DNA of 64,000 nt from Shewanella violacea DSS12 (GCF_000091325.1 NC_014012.1:124001-188000), one strand, 5' to 3'. Shown: positions 1 to 10,735, counted from the stretch's first letter. Made by a program: numbers and translations. Notes: generated from the sequence alone by a model not told the origin.

Positions 1-168
1 GCAGCGTCCTATAAAGAATTGAAGTCCGTGGTGGATGAGCAGATTGCAAATCCTGAATCGTTTGCTATGCAAAGATCAAAATATATTTATGAGCTTGCAG
101 GTAAGGTCGATGGTTTATCTAGTCAACGGATAGTCGATTACCTGTTATCTGATGAGAGTGAGTTATAG
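1..168 (+). CDS. C-terminal end of a probable CDP-glycerol glycerophosphotransferase-like protein (partial)
   Basis: Frame 1 is open from the left edge and closes with TAG at 166-168, giving the last 55 residues of a truncated gene. The tail has the pattern seen at the end of TagB/TagF-type transferases: a run of small helices, then Arg-Ser-Lys-Tyr, then a Gly-Lys-x-Asp-Gly stretch and a Ser-x-Arg-Ile helix. A transferase acting on surface polysaccharide would fit the neighbouring heptose and LPS-core genes. The family call rests on this short tail only and could be wrong; that it is a coding end is better supported than what it encodes. Confidence 0.5.
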   Translation, partial: AASYKELKSVVDEQIANPESFAMQRSKYIYELAGKVDGLSSQRIVDYLLSDESEL

Positions 169-178
169 GCAAACAGAG

Positions 179-210
179 ATTGCCAAATAATGTATAAACT
201 ATTTGGCAAT
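179..210. terminator. Hairpin between convergent genes
   Basis: An 11-bp perfect inverted repeat (ATTGCCAAATA / TATTTGGCAAT) with a 10-nt loop lies between the converging partial gene and hldD. There is no long T tract on either side, but AT-rich flanks allow a weak bidirectional terminator. Confidence 0.5.
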
Positions 211-222
211 TCAAACATCAGA

Positions 223-1176
223 TTATTGACCGATAAAGTGTTGCGACTTAAGCCAGTCTAAGTATTCAGGTACTGCTTGCTCTACCGTTTTAAATGCCTG
301 AGTGTAACCCGCTTGACGAAGCCTAGTTAAGTCGGCTTGGGTGTAATGTTGGTAAGCCCCCTTTAATTTTTCCGGAAAGGGGATGTACTCAATCTTACCT
401 TCATCATGATAGTTTATGACGGCATTCGCCACATCGTTAAAGCTCTGGGCTTCACCGGTACCACAGTTAAATACGCCGGATATCTCAGGGTTCTGCCATA
501 ACCACAAATTCACCTTAACGACATCTTTTACGTAAACAAAGTCACGTAACTGTTGACCATCCTGATAGCCTTCAACGCCTTCGAAGAGTCGACAGACTCC
601 TGTCGCTTTAATTTGATTATTGAAATGGAATGCAACGCTGGCCATGCCTGCTTTATGCTGTTCTCGGGGGCCGTAAACATTGAAGTAACGTAAACCTGCA
701 ACTTGAGTGGTTAATTTCTGCTGCCTAACATATTGATCGAATAGAAACTTGGAGTAGGCATAAACATTCAATGGCTTCTCGAATTGCCGTTGTTCAACGA
801 ATTTATCGCTGCCACCATAAACAGAGGCCGAAGAGGCATAAATAAACTGACATTTATTCATCTGACAATAATGGAGCATACTCTTCGAGTATTCATAATT
901 GTTCGCCATCATGAACTTGCCATCCCACTCAGTGGTCGATGAGCATGCGCCTTGATGGAAAATCACTTCAAGTTGACCATTAAAGTCACCCGCTTTGATC
1001 TTGGCAAGAAAATCATCTTTATCAAGATAGTCGGCGATTTCACAGTCGGCTAAATTAAACATTTGTGTGCCGTCGCTGAGATCGTCAACGGCAATGATGT
1101 CACAGCGGCCCATATCGTTGAGTGCTTTGACTAAGTTACTGCCAATAAATCCTGCGGCACCTGTGACTACAATCAT
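223..1176 (-). CDS. hldD: ADP-L-glycero-D-manno-heptose 6-epimerase
   Basis: HldD (RfaD/WaaD) epimerises ADP-D-glycero-D-manno-heptose to the L,D form used for the LPS inner core. It is a short-chain (SDR) enzyme: a TGAAGFIGS Rossmann motif sits at the N-terminus, followed by a SSASVYG serine segment and the YAYSK catalytic Tyr/Lys pair near residues 139-143. Two in-frame ATGs are present. The inner one (1176) has a GGAAG Shine-Dalgarno six bases upstream and matches the usual HldD start (MI-VTGAAG), so I chose it; the outer ATG at 1182 would add two residues. It works downstream of the hldE product encoded on the other side of the GT9 gene. Confidence 0.95.
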   Translation of the reverse strand: MIVVTGAAGFIGSNLVKALNDMGRCDIIAVDDLSDGTQMFNLADCEIADYLDKDDFLAKIKAGDFNGQLEVIFHQGACSSTTEWDGKFMMANNYEYSKSMLHYCQMNKCQFIYASSASVYGGSDKFVEQRQFEKPLNVYAYSKFLFDQYVRQQKLTTQVAGLRYFNVYGPREQHKAGMASVAFHFNNQIKATGVCRLFEGVEGYQDGQQLRDFVYVKDVVKVNLWLWQNPEISGVFNCGTGEAQSFNDVANAVINYHDEGKIEYIPFPEKLKGAYQHYTQADLTRLRQAGYTQAFKTVEQAVPEYLDWLKSQHFIGQ

Positions 1177-1246
1177 ATTCATCTTCCAATTTTTTGGCGA
1201 GTTGAGCTGAGCTCAAATCATGATAATAATTAACTATTTGCTTGAA

Positions 1247-2254
1247 TTAAGCATAATTAGCATCTAAGTAGGCCACCATGTCTTTTTCGACGGCGTCAAA
1301 ATTGATTAGAGCCATGTTTCGACCCGTGCTCTTACCGACTGGGGGAGCATAAGACAAGCGTTTATGACTATGTGATAGGGTCTGCCAGCGCACTATAGGT
1401 GCCGAATGTCTGCCGGCATAAAAGCCCACGGTTGGCACATTATGTAAGCCTGCGATATGGAGTGGACCCGTTGATCCCGCCATAAACATATCTGCAGCAA
1501 CGATAGATTTTGCAAAATCAGCCAGACTCGACAGTGGCTTTGCCATGATAACCTTGATTGATTTGGCACTAAGACTATCGAAAATATCTCGTGCTAATAG
1601 CTCTTCATTGCCATTATAGGTAAGAACAAATTTACAGTTGGCTTGAGTTCGACTATCAATGTTAATTAATAGGCTGGAAAAATCTGCTGGCGCTACACTA
1701 CCCGATGAGCCTCCTGTCCCAGGATGCACAAAAATGAGTTTTTCATCTTGCTGACGACCATAATAATTTTGCCATTTTTCTCGTTCGGCACTCATGTCCC
1801 AATATTGCTGAGGTAGTGTTGGAATGGTATATCCGTGGTGTGTTAGAAAGTGCTCTACCATCATGCACCCACCACGCCAACAAGGCTCTCCCTTCTTGTA
1901 TTTCGCGTCTACCCTATGTTGGTATAGGTATTGATACCAGTTGAGTTTTGGTGCCAATTTATAGGCGGTATCTAGATGTCGTATCATCTTATAGATTCTA
2001 AACTGTGAGCAGGAGACGAGCACAGCATCGTAGTTTCGAGCAATAAATTTTTCGGTAATGGCTTTGTCATCACCAGTATCAACAATGACATGGTCTACAT
2101 ATGGGCAGGTTGCTGCTAGTGCCTGTACCGCTGGTGCGACGAACACCTCGATACTGGCTTTGGGCATAGCCTTCTTTAATAGGAATAATGCCGGCCAAGA
2201 AAGCACAAAATCGCCAATCTTGTCATGTCGGATAACTAAAACTCTTTCGATCAT
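1247..2254 (-). CDS. Glycosyltransferase family 9 (heptosyltransferase-like)
   Basis: A 335-residue GT9 protein of the WaaC/WaaF/WaaQ type, which transfers heptose from ADP-heptose onto the LPS inner core at the cytoplasmic face of the inner membrane. Visible family marks are the N-terminal RHDKIGD motif (acceptor-side Asp), the HPGTGGSSG loop at residues 177-185 and the GSTGPLH nucleotide-sugar motif near 260-266. It lies 70 bp upstream of hldD on the same strand and probably shares its transcript, and it diverges from hldE, so enzymes for making and using ADP-heptose are clustered. Which heptose position it serves cannot be told from sequence alone, so no symbol is given. Confidence 0.87.
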   Translation of the reverse strand: MIERVLVIRHDKIGDFVLSWPALFLLKKAMPKASIEVFVAPAVQALAATCPYVDHVIVDTGDDKAITEKFIARNYDAVLVSCSQFRIYKMIRHLDTAYKLAPKLNWYQYLYQHRVDAKYKKGEPCWRGGCMMVEHFLTHHGYTIPTLPQQYWDMSAEREKWQNYYGRQQDEKLIFVHPGTGGSSGSVAPADFSSLLINIDSRTQANCKFVLTYNGNEELLARDIFDSLSAKSIKVIMAKPLSSLADFAKSIVAADMFMAGSTGPLHIAGLHNVPTVGFYAGRHSAPIVRWQTLSHSHKRLSYAPPVGKSTGRNMALINFDAVEKDMVAYLDANYA

Positions 2255-2616
2255 ATGAAAGTAACCAAGTTTTTAAAATTATTCATCAAATGCAATATGT
2301 AGCCATTATCTGCATCCCCGATAAACATCTAATCTGAAAACGATAAGAGTTATCGTAAATAATAACAGTTTCATATGGCCTAAACTGTGCGCTTGGCCAT
2401 AGATAAATGGATTTGCAGATTAAATTTAGTTCAGAAATATTAATGTGAATATCGTCTTAGATTTGTGTTGTTACATGTTAGTAAAGAGTGGGGGACGCTA
2501 TGTTTACTTGTCTTGCTCTGTGCTGAGCTAGCTCAAATAGAAATTGACTGAAAGCTAACAGAGCCAAGAAAAATTAGGTACAATCTAGGTCTAATTTTGC
2601 AAAAGATAAGAGTGTT
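2255..2616. promoter_or_regulatory. Divergent promoter region, GT9 gene / hldE
   Basis: This 362-bp AT-rich gap separates two divergently transcribed LPS-heptose genes and must hold both promoters. A TACAAT -10-like hexamer at 2579-2584 lies about 30 bp before hldE, but no good -35 is spaced to it. No operator or riboswitch was recognised. Confidence 0.4.
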
Positions 2617-4047
2617 ATGAAGGTTTCTCTGCCAGCATTTGAAAAAGCTAAGGTCTTAGTCGTCGGTGATGTCATGCTAGATCGATACTGGATAGGGCCT
2701 ACAGAGCGTATTTCTCCTGAAGCACCTGTACCTGTGGTTCGAATCAATCATATCGAGGATCGCCCTGGTGGAGCGGCTAACGTGGCACTCAACATTGCGG
2801 CTCTGGGTGGTCAAGTCTCTTTAGCTGGTATTGTCGGTCAAGATGAAACCGCCGATGCATTGACCACAGGCGTACAAGCTCTGGGAGTTGAACCTAAATG
2901 GCATATTGTTGCTGGTAAACCAACTATCACTAAGCTTAGGGTGATGTCCCGTAGTCAGCAATTGATCCGCCTCGATTTTGAAGAGGCGTATTCTGCTGTA
3001 GAGAGTCAAGCCTTACTAAATGGTGCGATCGAGCAACTGGCTAGCGTCGAGGTAGTGGTATTATCCGATTATGGCAAAGGTGCTCTCGTCGATCCTCAGC
3101 CCTTCATTCAGCAAGCTAGAGCACAAGGGGTTAAAGTCTTAATCGATCCTAAAGGCAGTGATTTCTCCCGCTATCGTGGAGCGACTCTGCTTACGCCAAA
3201 CCTGAGTGAATTTGAAATGGTTGCTGGCGAAGTAAGCTGTGAAGCCGATCTTATCGAGAAGGCCCATAAACTGCTTAAACAGTTTGAACTCGAGGCCATA
3301 CTGGTTACACGTTCTGAGAAAGGCATGACACTGATCACCTCAGATGAACTCGAGCTGCACATACCTACAGTTGCCCGAGAAGTTCATGATGTGACGGGTG
3401 CCGGTGATACCGTGATTTCAGCACTGGCTACCGCTATTGCTGCGGGTAGCTCACTTGCTGAGGCTTGTGCTATTGCCAACACGGCTGCTGGTATCGTGGT
3501 GGCTAAACTTGGTACCTCTACGGTTAGTCGAATTGAGTTGATAGAGGCTCTTTCCCTCAGTCGTGGTGAAGTTGGAGTCGGTGTTGTTGCTGAGGATCAA
3601 CTAGTATACGCACTGGAACAGGCAAAATTGCGCGGTGAACGTGTTGTGATGACCAATGGCTGCTTCGATATTCTCCATGCCGGTCATGTTAGCTACCTCC
3701 AGGAAGCAAGGGCTTTGGGAGATAGGCTTATAGTCGCGGTCAATAATGACGATTCTGTAAAGCGCTTAAAGGGTGATGGCAGACCGGTTAATCCTCTCGA
3801 TAGGCGTATGGCTGTGCTTGCCGGTCTGGCTTCTGTGGATTGGGTGGTGCCTTTTAGCGAAGATACTCCCCAGCGAATCATCTCTCACCTGTTACCCGAC
3901 ATGTTAGTCAAGGGCGGGGATTATAAAATCGAGGACATAGCTGGTGGTAAAGAAGTAATGGCTGCCGGTGGTGTGGTGAAAGTGCTCTGCTTTGAAGATG
4001 GTATATCTACCACTAAGATCATCGAAAATATTATGGCGTCTCAGTGA
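2617..4047 (+). CDS. hldE: Bifunctional heptose 7-phosphate kinase / heptose 1-phosphate adenylyltransferase
   Basis: HldE (RfaE) phosphorylates D-glycero-beta-D-manno-heptose 7-phosphate at C1 and later adenylylates heptose 1-phosphate, giving the ADP-heptose that HldD epimerises. At 476 residues it has the usual fused length. The N-terminal PfkB/ribokinase domain shows a GGAAN substrate motif at 51-55 and the DVTGAGDT anion hole with catalytic Asp at 257-264. The C-terminal nucleotidyltransferase domain starts near residue 340 with NGCFD and the HAGH signature at 353-356. Both active sites look intact. Confidence 0.96.
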   Translation: MKVSLPAFEKAKVLVVGDVMLDRYWIGPTERISPEAPVPVVRINHIEDRPGGAANVALNIAALGGQVSLAGIVGQDETADALTTGVQALGVEPKWHIVAGKPTITKLRVMSRSQQLIRLDFEEAYSAVESQALLNGAIEQLASVEVVVLSDYGKGALVDPQPFIQQARAQGVKVLIDPKGSDFSRYRGATLLTPNLSEFEMVAGEVSCEADLIEKAHKLLKQFELEAILVTRSEKGMTLITSDELELHIPTVAREVHDVTGAGDTVISALATAIAAGSSLAEACAIANTAAGIVVAKLGTSTVSRIELIEALSLSRGEVGVGVVAEDQLVYALEQAKLRGERVVMTNGCFDILHAGHVSYLQEARALGDRLIVAVNNDDSVKRLKGDGRPVNPLDRRMAVLAGLASVDWVVPFSEDTPQRIISHLLPDMLVKGGDYKIEDIAGGKEVMAAGGVVKVLCFEDGISTTKIIENIMASQ

Positions 4048-4152
4048 CCCCTAAGATCATCGCAGTAGAAACGTGTGTCGGGATATCAGCTAGAGCATAA
4101 GCCGGTAACTTAAATCGATATACTTGATATTTAACTGAAATTATAGTGTTGA

Positions 4153-4641
<489 letters not shown>

Positions 4642-4647
4642 TAAGTC

Positions 4648-6144
4648 ATGATCAAAGTAGTTAAATCTTATCTCGCCAAACTTGGATTGATTTTTAGTCT
4701 GATTTTTTCATCTTCGCTTCTGGCTGCGCCTTGGGTCGATGTCTCCGATATCTATTTGCGCGCAGATATTCAAGCTCTTGCCGATGAAGGAGTGATTACC
4801 GTTCCTGTCAATACCTACCCGCTGATGTGGTCAGGTATTGGTGTAGATCTCGCTAAAACAGAGCCCTCAATTCTGACTCCTGCCTTGGCCGAGGCCTATG
4901 CAAGGGTGAACTATTATTATCGTAGCGCCGTCGATAACCGGGGTAATACCCGCATCAAGGCTGCGGCGGCAACCGATGCGGCTCGCTTCCGTCATTTTGG
5001 TTCTGATTATCGTGAGCAAGGTGATGTTCAAGTCACCCACGAGTATGTGGGTGAGCGATTTGCCTTCAAGGTGTCGGCGTCGGCTCATTACGATCCCTTG
5101 GACGAGGAAGAATTTCGTTTAGATGATTCTTACTTGGCTATGGCTCTGGGTAATTGGATGCTCACCGCCGGGGCGGTGGAACAATGGTGGGGACCTGGAT
5201 TTGACTCGGCCCTGCATAGATCTAATAACGCTCGCCCCTTGCCGTCAGTTTTGATTAGCAGGAATAATTCCGCCGCTTTTGAGACCCCTTGGTTGTCTTG
5301 GTTGGGTCCATGGACGCTTACCGCAGGTATCAGTCGACTAGAGGAAGATCGCGCCGTAGCTAATCCGTTATTGTGGAATTTCCGCAGCTCGGTTCGTCCC
5401 TTTCGTCAGTTAGAGGTAGGCTTCTCCTGGTCGACTCAATTTTGTGGTGAAGGTGAGGAGTGTTCCTGGAAGAGCGCGCTGAAATCGATAACCGGTCAGC
5501 GAGATTGTCGTGGTGCTGGTGTGGAGGGATGTACAAACTATGGTAACCAGATGGCGGGCTATGATGTTCGTTTCAGCGATACCTGGTTGAATATCCCATT
5601 CGGTGTCTATTATGAAAAAACCTGTGAAGATGCCAAAGGTTCAGCGCCTTGGGATATCGTCGACTGTAGTCATTTGGGTGGGCTAGATACTCGTTTTAAC
5701 TTCGATGCTGCTCAGTTTAAGTTATTCTTCGAATATACAGATACCCTGGTTGCCTGCGGCGAGGATGATAATGCCTTCAACTGTATGTATGAGCATGCAA
5801 CCACTTATAAATCAGGCTCGCGCTATTACGGTAAAACCTATGGCAGTACCTATGAAAGCGATGCAACAGTTTATGCTTTGGGCTTAATTGGTCAGTTTAA
5901 AGATAGTAAGGGGATCACCTCGATTCTCAGATATGCCCAATTAAATAAAGATGGCTCTAGCCCTGCTACTGAGTGGGTGGCACAAAGGGCCCAAGAAGAC
6001 CTGCTGATGTTGGAGCTTAGCTATCGTATGCCTCTTTTGAAAGGCATGATGAGTGTCGGTGGTACTGTGTCACGCTCCGAGTTTGAAACTCAAGAGAGCG
6101 AGTCCGATGCCAGTTTATTTGGCACTTATGAGTATAGATTCTAA
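4648..6144 (+). CDS. Capsule-assembly Wzi-like outer-membrane protein
   Basis: The 498-residue product has a signal peptide (about residues 1-26, ending SSLLA) followed by many short amphipathic strands and a terminal EYRF, as expected for an outer-membrane beta barrel. The central block with a WWGPGFDS segment and an N-rich stretch near residues 180-210 resembles the capsule-assembly Wzi family, whose E. coli member anchors group 1 capsule at the surface. It starts only 6 bp after coaD, so translation is probably coupled, although no good Shine-Dalgarno is visible. No capsule gene cluster lies in the window, so the polysaccharide it might bind is unknown. Confidence 0.75.
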   Translation: MIKVVKSYLAKLGLIFSLIFSSSLLAAPWVDVSDIYLRADIQALADEGVITVPVNTYPLMWSGIGVDLAKTEPSILTPALAEAYARVNYYYRSAVDNRGNTRIKAAAATDAARFRHFGSDYREQGDVQVTHEYVGERFAFKVSASAHYDPLDEEEFRLDDSYLAMALGNWMLTAGAVEQWWGPGFDSALHRSNNARPLPSVLISRNNSAAFETPWLSWLGPWTLTAGISRLEEDRAVANPLLWNFRSSVRPFRQLEVGFSWSTQFCGEGEECSWKSALKSITGQRDCRGAGVEGCTNYGNQMAGYDVRFSDTWLNIPFGVYYEKTCEDAKGSAPWDIVDCSHLGGLDTRFNFDAAQFKLFFEYTDTLVACGEDDNAFNCMYEHATTYKSGSRYYGKTYGSTYESDATVYALGLIGQFKDSKGITSILRYAQLNKDGSSPATEWVAQRAQEDLLMLELSYRMPLLKGMMSVGGTVSRSEFETQESESDASLFGTYEYRF

Positions 6145-6169
6145 AACAAGGTGCTAGATAGGAGGGACT

Positions 6170-6195
6170 AGGTGCGAGGGGAAATGTTCGCACCT
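6170..6195. terminator. Hairpin between wzi-like gene and mutM
   Basis: An inverted repeat (AGGTGCGA / TCGCACCT) with a 10-nt loop follows the wzi-like stop. There is no clear T tract; the hairpin lies between convergent genes and could slow polymerase from either side. Confidence 0.4.
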
Positions 6196-6292
6196 CGTCT
6201 TGAATTTTCCACAAGCAGCTCGCTGCGCTCTTGCAGTGAGCCTGCGAACGTCCTCGTTGCCAGTGGCGTTCTCGAAGGCGATTTTCAGCCTT

Positions 6293-7108
6293 CTATCTCG
6301 TCTGGCATATGCCACAAAATACCGTAGCTCTTTGTCCCAGCTTTATCTCGCTGAGTAGATTGCCACATTGAGTACAAGTGTCGCCACCGCGGCCATAGAC
6401 ATGCAGTTTCTGAGCGAAATAACCTGGTTTACCATCGGCATTAGTGAAGTCTTTCAAGGTAGTACCACCTTGCTTGATGGCACTGGCTAGTATCTGTTTA
6501 ACTTGGGTTACTAAGATGGTCAAGCGTTCGATATCCAGTCTTCCTGCTTCGGTCTGAGGATGGATCCCCGCTGCAAATAGCGCCTCATTAGCGTAAATAT
6601 TACCCACACCAACCACGATATGATTATCCATCAGGCAGAGCTTTATGGCTTTCTTCTTGTTCCTTAGGGAGTCAAATAAATACTTGGGAGTAAAGTTATC
6701 TTTGAGTGGCTCAGGTCCTAATTTTGATAACAGAGGATGAGCTTCTTCCGGCAGTTCACACCAGAGCCAGGCCCCGAAACGGCGAGGGTCGTTAAACCTC
6801 AATATCTTACCGCTGGCAAGTTCGAGATCTATATGGTCATGCTTCTCTACTTGAGTGCTGCGGGGCACTATGCGTAAACTGCCTGACATGCCTAAGTGCA
6901 CTATGGTAGTGCCGGCATCGGTGTCGATAAGCAAGTATTTCGCCCGGCGCCGTACATTGCGTATCACCTGGCCGACTATCTGCTGGGCTATTTGAGGCAC
7001 TGGCCAGCGCAGACTGGCATTGCGTACCACTAAGCCGATGACTTGCTGGCCGACTAGATGTGGGCTGATTCCTTGGCGGGTTACTTCAACTTCGGGCAGT
7101 TCGGGCAT
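6293..7108 (-). CDS. mutM: Formamidopyrimidine-DNA glycosylase (Fpg)
   Basis: MutM excises 8-oxoguanine and formamidopyrimidines from DNA and nicks the resulting abasic site. The mature protein would start PELPEVE, which supplies the catalytic N-terminal proline and Glu; the beta-F/N-loop lysine is K57. [10 protein letters not shown] helix-two-turn-helix segment and a C-terminal zinc finger with cysteines 245, 248, 265 and 268 are intact. Length (271) is standard. It is followed 37 bp upstream on the same strand by a small membrane-protein gene that may share its transcript. Confidence 0.97.
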   Translation of the reverse strand: MPELPEVEVTRQGISPHLVGQQVIGLVVRNASLRWPVPQIAQQIVGQVIRNVRRRAKYLLIDTDAGTTIVHLGMSGSLRIVPRSTQVEKHDHIDLELASGKILRFNDPRRFGAWLWCELPEEAHPLLSKLGPEPLKDNFTPKYLFDSLRNKKKAIKLCLMDNHIVVGVGNIYANEALFAAGIHPQTEAGRLDIERLTILVTQVKQILASAIKQGGTTLKDFTNADGKPGYFAQKLHVYGRGGDTCTQCGNLLSEIKLGQRATVFCGICQTR

Positions 7109-7145
7109 AATGAGTTCTCTGGAAAAAGATATTGTGATTAGCCGA

Positions 7146-7634
7146 CTAATTGTCGATTAACGCTTTGGCCTTGATAATGGGTGATAGGGCTTCACGCTGA
7201 CTGGGTGGGATCAGGTACCAGTTTTTGGCTGGCGACTCGAGTAGCCCCTGTCTAGGGTAAAACTGCCATAACTGAGGCTGCTGTTTATCGGCTATCTGGA
7301 TCACTAGGGTATGCGCAGTGTTTTTAGCTATATCCTCATTAATCACCGCAAGAATATCAATGCCTTGGTCTAGGGCCGATAAATGAATTCCACTCCATGC
7401 CTTAGCCCAAGCTTGGCAGTTGAGTATGTCAGAGTGGCATTGCCAGTCTGTACTGCCCTTGTTGAGCCAGAGATCATCGAGTTGTAGTTGGACTAAGGGA
7501 GACTTGTCGTCGAACAGTGGTAGAGCATCATCGGGGAGTTTAGCGGTTTTAGTATTTAATAGTGTGAGGATTGATATCATCATGATCGATGCGATAATAA
7601 TGATATTGTTCCACTTTTTCCGTGATAGCGCCAT
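7146..7634 (-). CDS. Membrane-anchored protein of unknown function
   Basis: A 162-residue protein I do not recognise as a named family. It has a basic N-terminus, one hydrophobic helix (about residues 10-28, isoleucine-rich) and then a soluble, Trp- and Gln-rich domain with two cysteines (WQCHSD, NCQAW) that could form a periplasmic disulfide. I chose the internal ATG at 7634 because a CAGGA Shine-Dalgarno lies five bases upstream; the longer reading from 7664 has no visible ribosome site. It is on the same strand as mutM. It is probably an inner-membrane protein with a periplasmic domain. Confidence 0.65.
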   Translation of the reverse strand: MALSRKKWNNIIIIASIMMISILTLLNTKTAKLPDDALPLFDDKSPLVQLQLDDLWLNKGSTDWQCHSDILNCQAWAKAWSGIHLSALDQGIDILAVINEDIAKNTAHTLVIQIADKQQPQLWQFYPRQGLLESPAKNWYLIPPSQREALSPIIKAKALIDN

Positions 7635-7815
7635 GATGTCCTGTTTCAGTCTTAAGGTGACCATAAGAGATAAGCGCAGTTTAGCATGGCATAAAACCAG
7701 CGGCTAATACCGCTTATCCCTCGGTATATTCATGCTACCCAGTCCATGATATTCAGTTCTTTGAACTTCGCCTTCACAGTAAATATATCTGCTATGAAGG
7801 CATAGATACTAATCC

Positions 7816-9615
7816 CTACAGTAGATCGGCAAAAGGTTGAATATAAACAATATCACCAGAATTTAACTGCTCATCCGGCTCGCCTATGATGATAAGACAG
7901 TTGGCTTTAACCATAGAGGTCAACATCCCGGAGCCCTGTGCGCCTGTTGTGGTTACGTGTAGCTTGCCATCCTGAGCTAAGCGGTAGATACCCCGGGTAA
8001 ATTCAGTGCGTCCCTCGCGGCTGCGCATTGTACAATCGGCAATAGCGGGAACTAGGCTAGCTTGCCAGTCTTTCTCACCGGCGAGCTTACGCAGTGCCGG
8101 TTGAACGAATTGAATAAAGGAGACCATGACAGCAACTGGATTACCCGGTAAACCGAAGAATAAACTATCGCCTATCTGACCGAAGGCCAGCGGTCGACCC
8201 GGACGCATATTGATACGCCAAAAGTTAATCTTACCTACTCGTTCCAAGGCAAGCTTGATGAAGTCGGCATCGCCGACCGATACGCCACCTGAGCTTATAA
8301 CCACATCTGCATCTATGGCGGCCTGTTGCAAGGCCTCGGCGAGGGCATCTTCAGAGTCATGAATTATGCCTAAATCGATCACCTCACAGCCTAGTTTACG
8401 TACCATAGACTTGATGGTGAAACGGTTCGAGTCGTAGATACAGTTAGGTTTTAATGGCTCGCCTGGTTGGCAAACTTCATCACCGGTGGAAAATACGGCC
8501 ACCTTAGGACGTCTAAATACCGGCAGCTGGCCGAAACCTAAGGACGCCAGCATCCCTTGCTCCGGAGCCTGCATACGCTTATGGGCGGCCAGTGCAGTCT
8601 TGCCTTTAGCAATATCTTCTCCGGCTAAACGCACATGTTGGCCTAAGACTATGTCACCCTGGAAGCTGACAGCTGACCCTTGTTCAATAGCAAGTTCCTT
8701 CATCTGTACTGTGTCGGCACCGGGGGGGATCGGAGCGCCAGTCATGATGCGCACGGCCTCATTGTCTTGTAATCTACCTTCATATTGATGCCCGGCCATC
8801 ACGTCGGCGACTATGGTGTAGCGATTTAGCCTAGGCTCGGAGAACTTGAATGCATAGCCATCCATAGCCGAATTGGTATTTTGCGGTACATTTAGGGGAG
8901 AAATTGCATCTTCGGCTAGCACTCGCCCGCTCAGTTCATCCAGTAGTAAATGTTCGCTGGCTGTGATTGGATCTACCAAGGATAAAATATGATCTACGCC
9001 CTGTGTGACTGAAAGCGTTTTACTGCTACCGAATTCACAGCCTGTAGAAGGTGCTAGGGGCAAGGTGGCTGGGGATACTTGCCACTTATCGATATATTTG
9101 ATGACAAAGTCGGCTATCTGCGAGACATCGTTGATATCCAGGCGATGTAATCCATTTGGAACTTGAGTGTCATCACAACAGGCAATAGCTTGGATATTCT
9201 CATCCTGAGTGTGAAGTAAGGGTTTGCCATGGGCGGCCCTGTGTAGCTCGATTTTTGGCAGCTCAAGTTTCTTGAAGCCTTCGACTAAAACAATATCCAC
9301 CTTGTCTTGCTCTATCTGTTGCAGCAGATGTGGCAGTTGTGGATCTCCTTCGACTGCATGTTCGGTCATTAAGGCCCAGCGTACATGGGAGGCAACCAAG
9401 ACCTGACGGGCACCGGCTTTGCGCATTTCGAAGCTGTCCTTTCCCGGAACATCCACATCGAAGTTATGGTGGGCGTGTTTAATCACCGCCAAGCGAACTG
9501 AGCGACTATTTAACTCAGGTATCAGCTTCTTGAGTAGGGTGGTTTTTCCTGTGCCACTATAGGCACAAAATCCGAGTATTGGGATAGACAGCGGATTGGT
9601 AAAAGGAATGCTCAT
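7816..9615 (-). CDS. Fused MobB / molybdopterin molybdotransferase MoeA
   Basis: One 599-residue chain joins two molybdenum cofactor enzymes. Residues 1 to about 175 are MobB, a P-loop GTPase-like protein with AYSGTGKTT at 18-26, thought to help deliver GTP or cofactor during guanylation. From about residue 205 the protein is MoeA, which inserts molybdate into adenylylated molybdopterin; it shows NSAMDGYAF near 248-256, FSTGDEV at 375-381, SGGVSVGD at 442-449 and GLPGNPVA at 488-495. The two are separate proteins in E. coli. The gene lies 14 bp downstream of mobA and is presumably cotranscribed with it. Confidence 0.95.
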   Translation of the reverse strand: MSIPFTNPLSIPILGFCAYSGTGKTTLLKKLIPELNSRSVRLAVIKHAHHNFDVDVPGKDSFEMRKAGARQVLVASHVRWALMTEHAVEGDPQLPHLLQQIEQDKVDIVLVEGFKKLELPKIELHRAAHGKPLLHTQDENIQAIACCDDTQVPNGLHRLDINDVSQIADFVIKYIDKWQVSPATLPLAPSTGCEFGSSKTLSVTQGVDHILSLVDPITASEHLLLDELSGRVLAEDAISPLNVPQNTNSAMDGYAFKFSEPRLNRYTIVADVMAGHQYEGRLQDNEAVRIMTGAPIPPGADTVQMKELAIEQGSAVSFQGDIVLGQHVRLAGEDIAKGKTALAAHKRMQAPEQGMLASLGFGQLPVFRRPKVAVFSTGDEVCQPGEPLKPNCIYDSNRFTIKSMVRKLGCEVIDLGIIHDSEDALAEALQQAAIDADVVISSGGVSVGDADFIKLALERVGKINFWRINMRPGRPLAFGQIGDSLFFGLPGNPVAVMVSFIQFVQPALRKLAGEKDWQASLVPAIADCTMRSREGRTEFTRGIYRLAQDGKLHVTTTGAQGSGMLTSMVKANCLIIIGEPDEQLNSGDIVYIQPFADLL

Positions 9616-9629
9616 TTATACCTCGAAAT

Positions 9630-10220
9630 TTACTTGGCAATAGCCTTAGCAACTTGTTGTTTTTGTTCTGGCGTGTTTACGTTAACGAAGGCATTGGCTT
9701 GATCTGAAAAATCAGTGACAACACGGTCATGTTTGGTGTACCAAAGTTCTACTTTTCGTTCGCCAGCATCTAAGAAGGCTTTCATCGAATCTCTTAGGCT
9801 TGGCTTGAGCAACAAGACCACGGGCTGCTCTCTTTTTCCGTCACTGGCGACCGCAAGATCGGCCCCTTGGTGCTCAACTTGGGCCAACATGCGCGGCACA
9901 AGGTCACTTGGTAGTAAGGGGCAGTCACAAGGCACTACCAGCAAGTAATCTGCCTGGGTATTTGCCATGGCGGTGATCATCCCAGCCAGAGGGCCTAAGT
10001 AGCCAGTGTCTTCATCACTGATGACTGGAAAGCCAAACTCAGCATAACGGGTTTGATTACGATTTGCGTTGATCAGGATCTGCTTAACTTGAGGTTTAAT
10101 CCGATCGATCGTATGTTTTATCATGGGTTGAGAATTTAGCTCTACTAAGCCTTTATCGTTTCCACCCATGCGCCTAGCCATCCCGCCGGCTAAGATCACG
10201 GCATCAATTTGCAATGACAT
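9630..10220 (-). CDS. mobA: Molybdenum cofactor guanylyltransferase
   Basis: MobA attaches GMP to Mo-molybdopterin to form the Mo-bis-MGD cofactor of DMSO/TMAO reductase-family enzymes, which are prominent in Shewanella respiration. The 196-residue protein has the nucleotidyltransferase signature [11 protein letters not shown] with K23 just after it, GYLGPLAG near residue 95 and the metal-binding PCDCPLL segment. A CAGGA ribosome site precedes the ATG. It is the first gene of a mobA / mobB-moeA pair; no Moco riboswitch was recognised in its leader. Confidence 0.95.
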   Translation of the reverse strand: MSLQIDAVILAGGMARRMGGNDKGLVELNSQPMIKHTIDRIKPQVKQILINANRNQTRYAEFGFPVISDEDTGYLGPLAGMITAMANTQADYLLVVPCDCPLLPSDLVPRMLAQVEHQGADLAVASDGKREQPVVLLLKPSLRDSMKAFLDAGERKVELWYTKHDRVVTDFSDQANAFVNVNTPEQKQQVAKAIAK

Positions 10221-10597
10221 ATTAAAATCCTGTATGTGTATTGGAGCTTTTTTCTATGCAATTAGTCTATCTAAGTTTATCGACACGCCTATAGCAGCTT
10301 TATGCCGTTTACTGAGCATAGTGAGCCATTATCTGTGTTAGCGCTTGCATAAACCACCAGAGATAAAGCCGTTAGCCGATCTGGCTATTTTAGCAAATGC
10401 CTGTGCAAGTGTCTTACCGCGAGTAAGCTTGGGCGGTGGAGCTGAGTCATGTAGCAAGCAGACCTCCGGATCCCCATAGAAGAGTAGCATTCCGCCATTG
10501 ATTATCTTAGGTTATGGAGGAGCTTGAACTCGGTGATCATGCTGGGGCAGAGGCTATAGATAAGGTGTTATACCAATCGGTATAAGTGTAAAACAGG
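10221..10597. other. Leader of mobA and unassigned intergenic DNA
   Basis: This stretch lies between mobA and the first RyhB-like gene. It must hold the mobA promoter, but no convincing -35/-10 pair or riboswitch was found. It has a short imperfect palindrome (TAGCCGATCTGGCTA) at 10373-10387 and no supportable open reading frame. Confidence 0.4.
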
Positions 10598-10735
10598 CAA
10601 AAAAAAACCTGGAAAATATAATCCAGGTTATAAAGAGTGTGTGAGCAATGTCGTGCTTGATAACCCCGCCTAATCATGACCTATGACGTGAATCATAGGC
10701 TGAATCACATAAGTAAGTGTGGGTCCTTGGAACGC
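10598..10735 (-). ncRNA. ryhB: RyhB-like iron-responsive sRNA, copy 1 (divergent)
   Basis: On the minus strand, a promoter with a Fur box fires into a predicted RNA of about 138 nt that ends at an intrinsic terminator. The RNA contains the 21-nt core AAGCACGACATTGCTCACACA (complement of 10638-10658; 20 of these bases are AAGCACGACATTGCTCACAC), the strongly conserved seed that RyhB uses with Hfq to pair with mRNAs of iron-using proteins. The terminator is an 8-bp stem (10606-10613 / 10622-10629) followed by nine T on the transcribed strand. The 5' part differs from copies 2 and 3 and is about 40 nt shorter. Start and end are inferred from promoter and terminator positions. Confidence 0.87.

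Noticed and set aside
4013..4062. CTAAGATCATCG repeated 38 bp apart at the end of hldE, as a third 3'-end duplication
   Set aside because: Only 12 bp match and flanking bases do not align, so it does not reach the standard of the rsmJ and lytic transglycosylase cases.
10373..10390. 18-bp word shared with 17801-17818 as a dispersed repeat
   Set aside because: Only two copies with one mismatch were found, and nothing similar flanks them; a genome scan would be needed.
10221..10560. Moco riboswitch upstream of mobA
   Set aside because: I could not fit the conserved stems; the leader also lacks the usual distance to a terminator or sequestered ribosome site.
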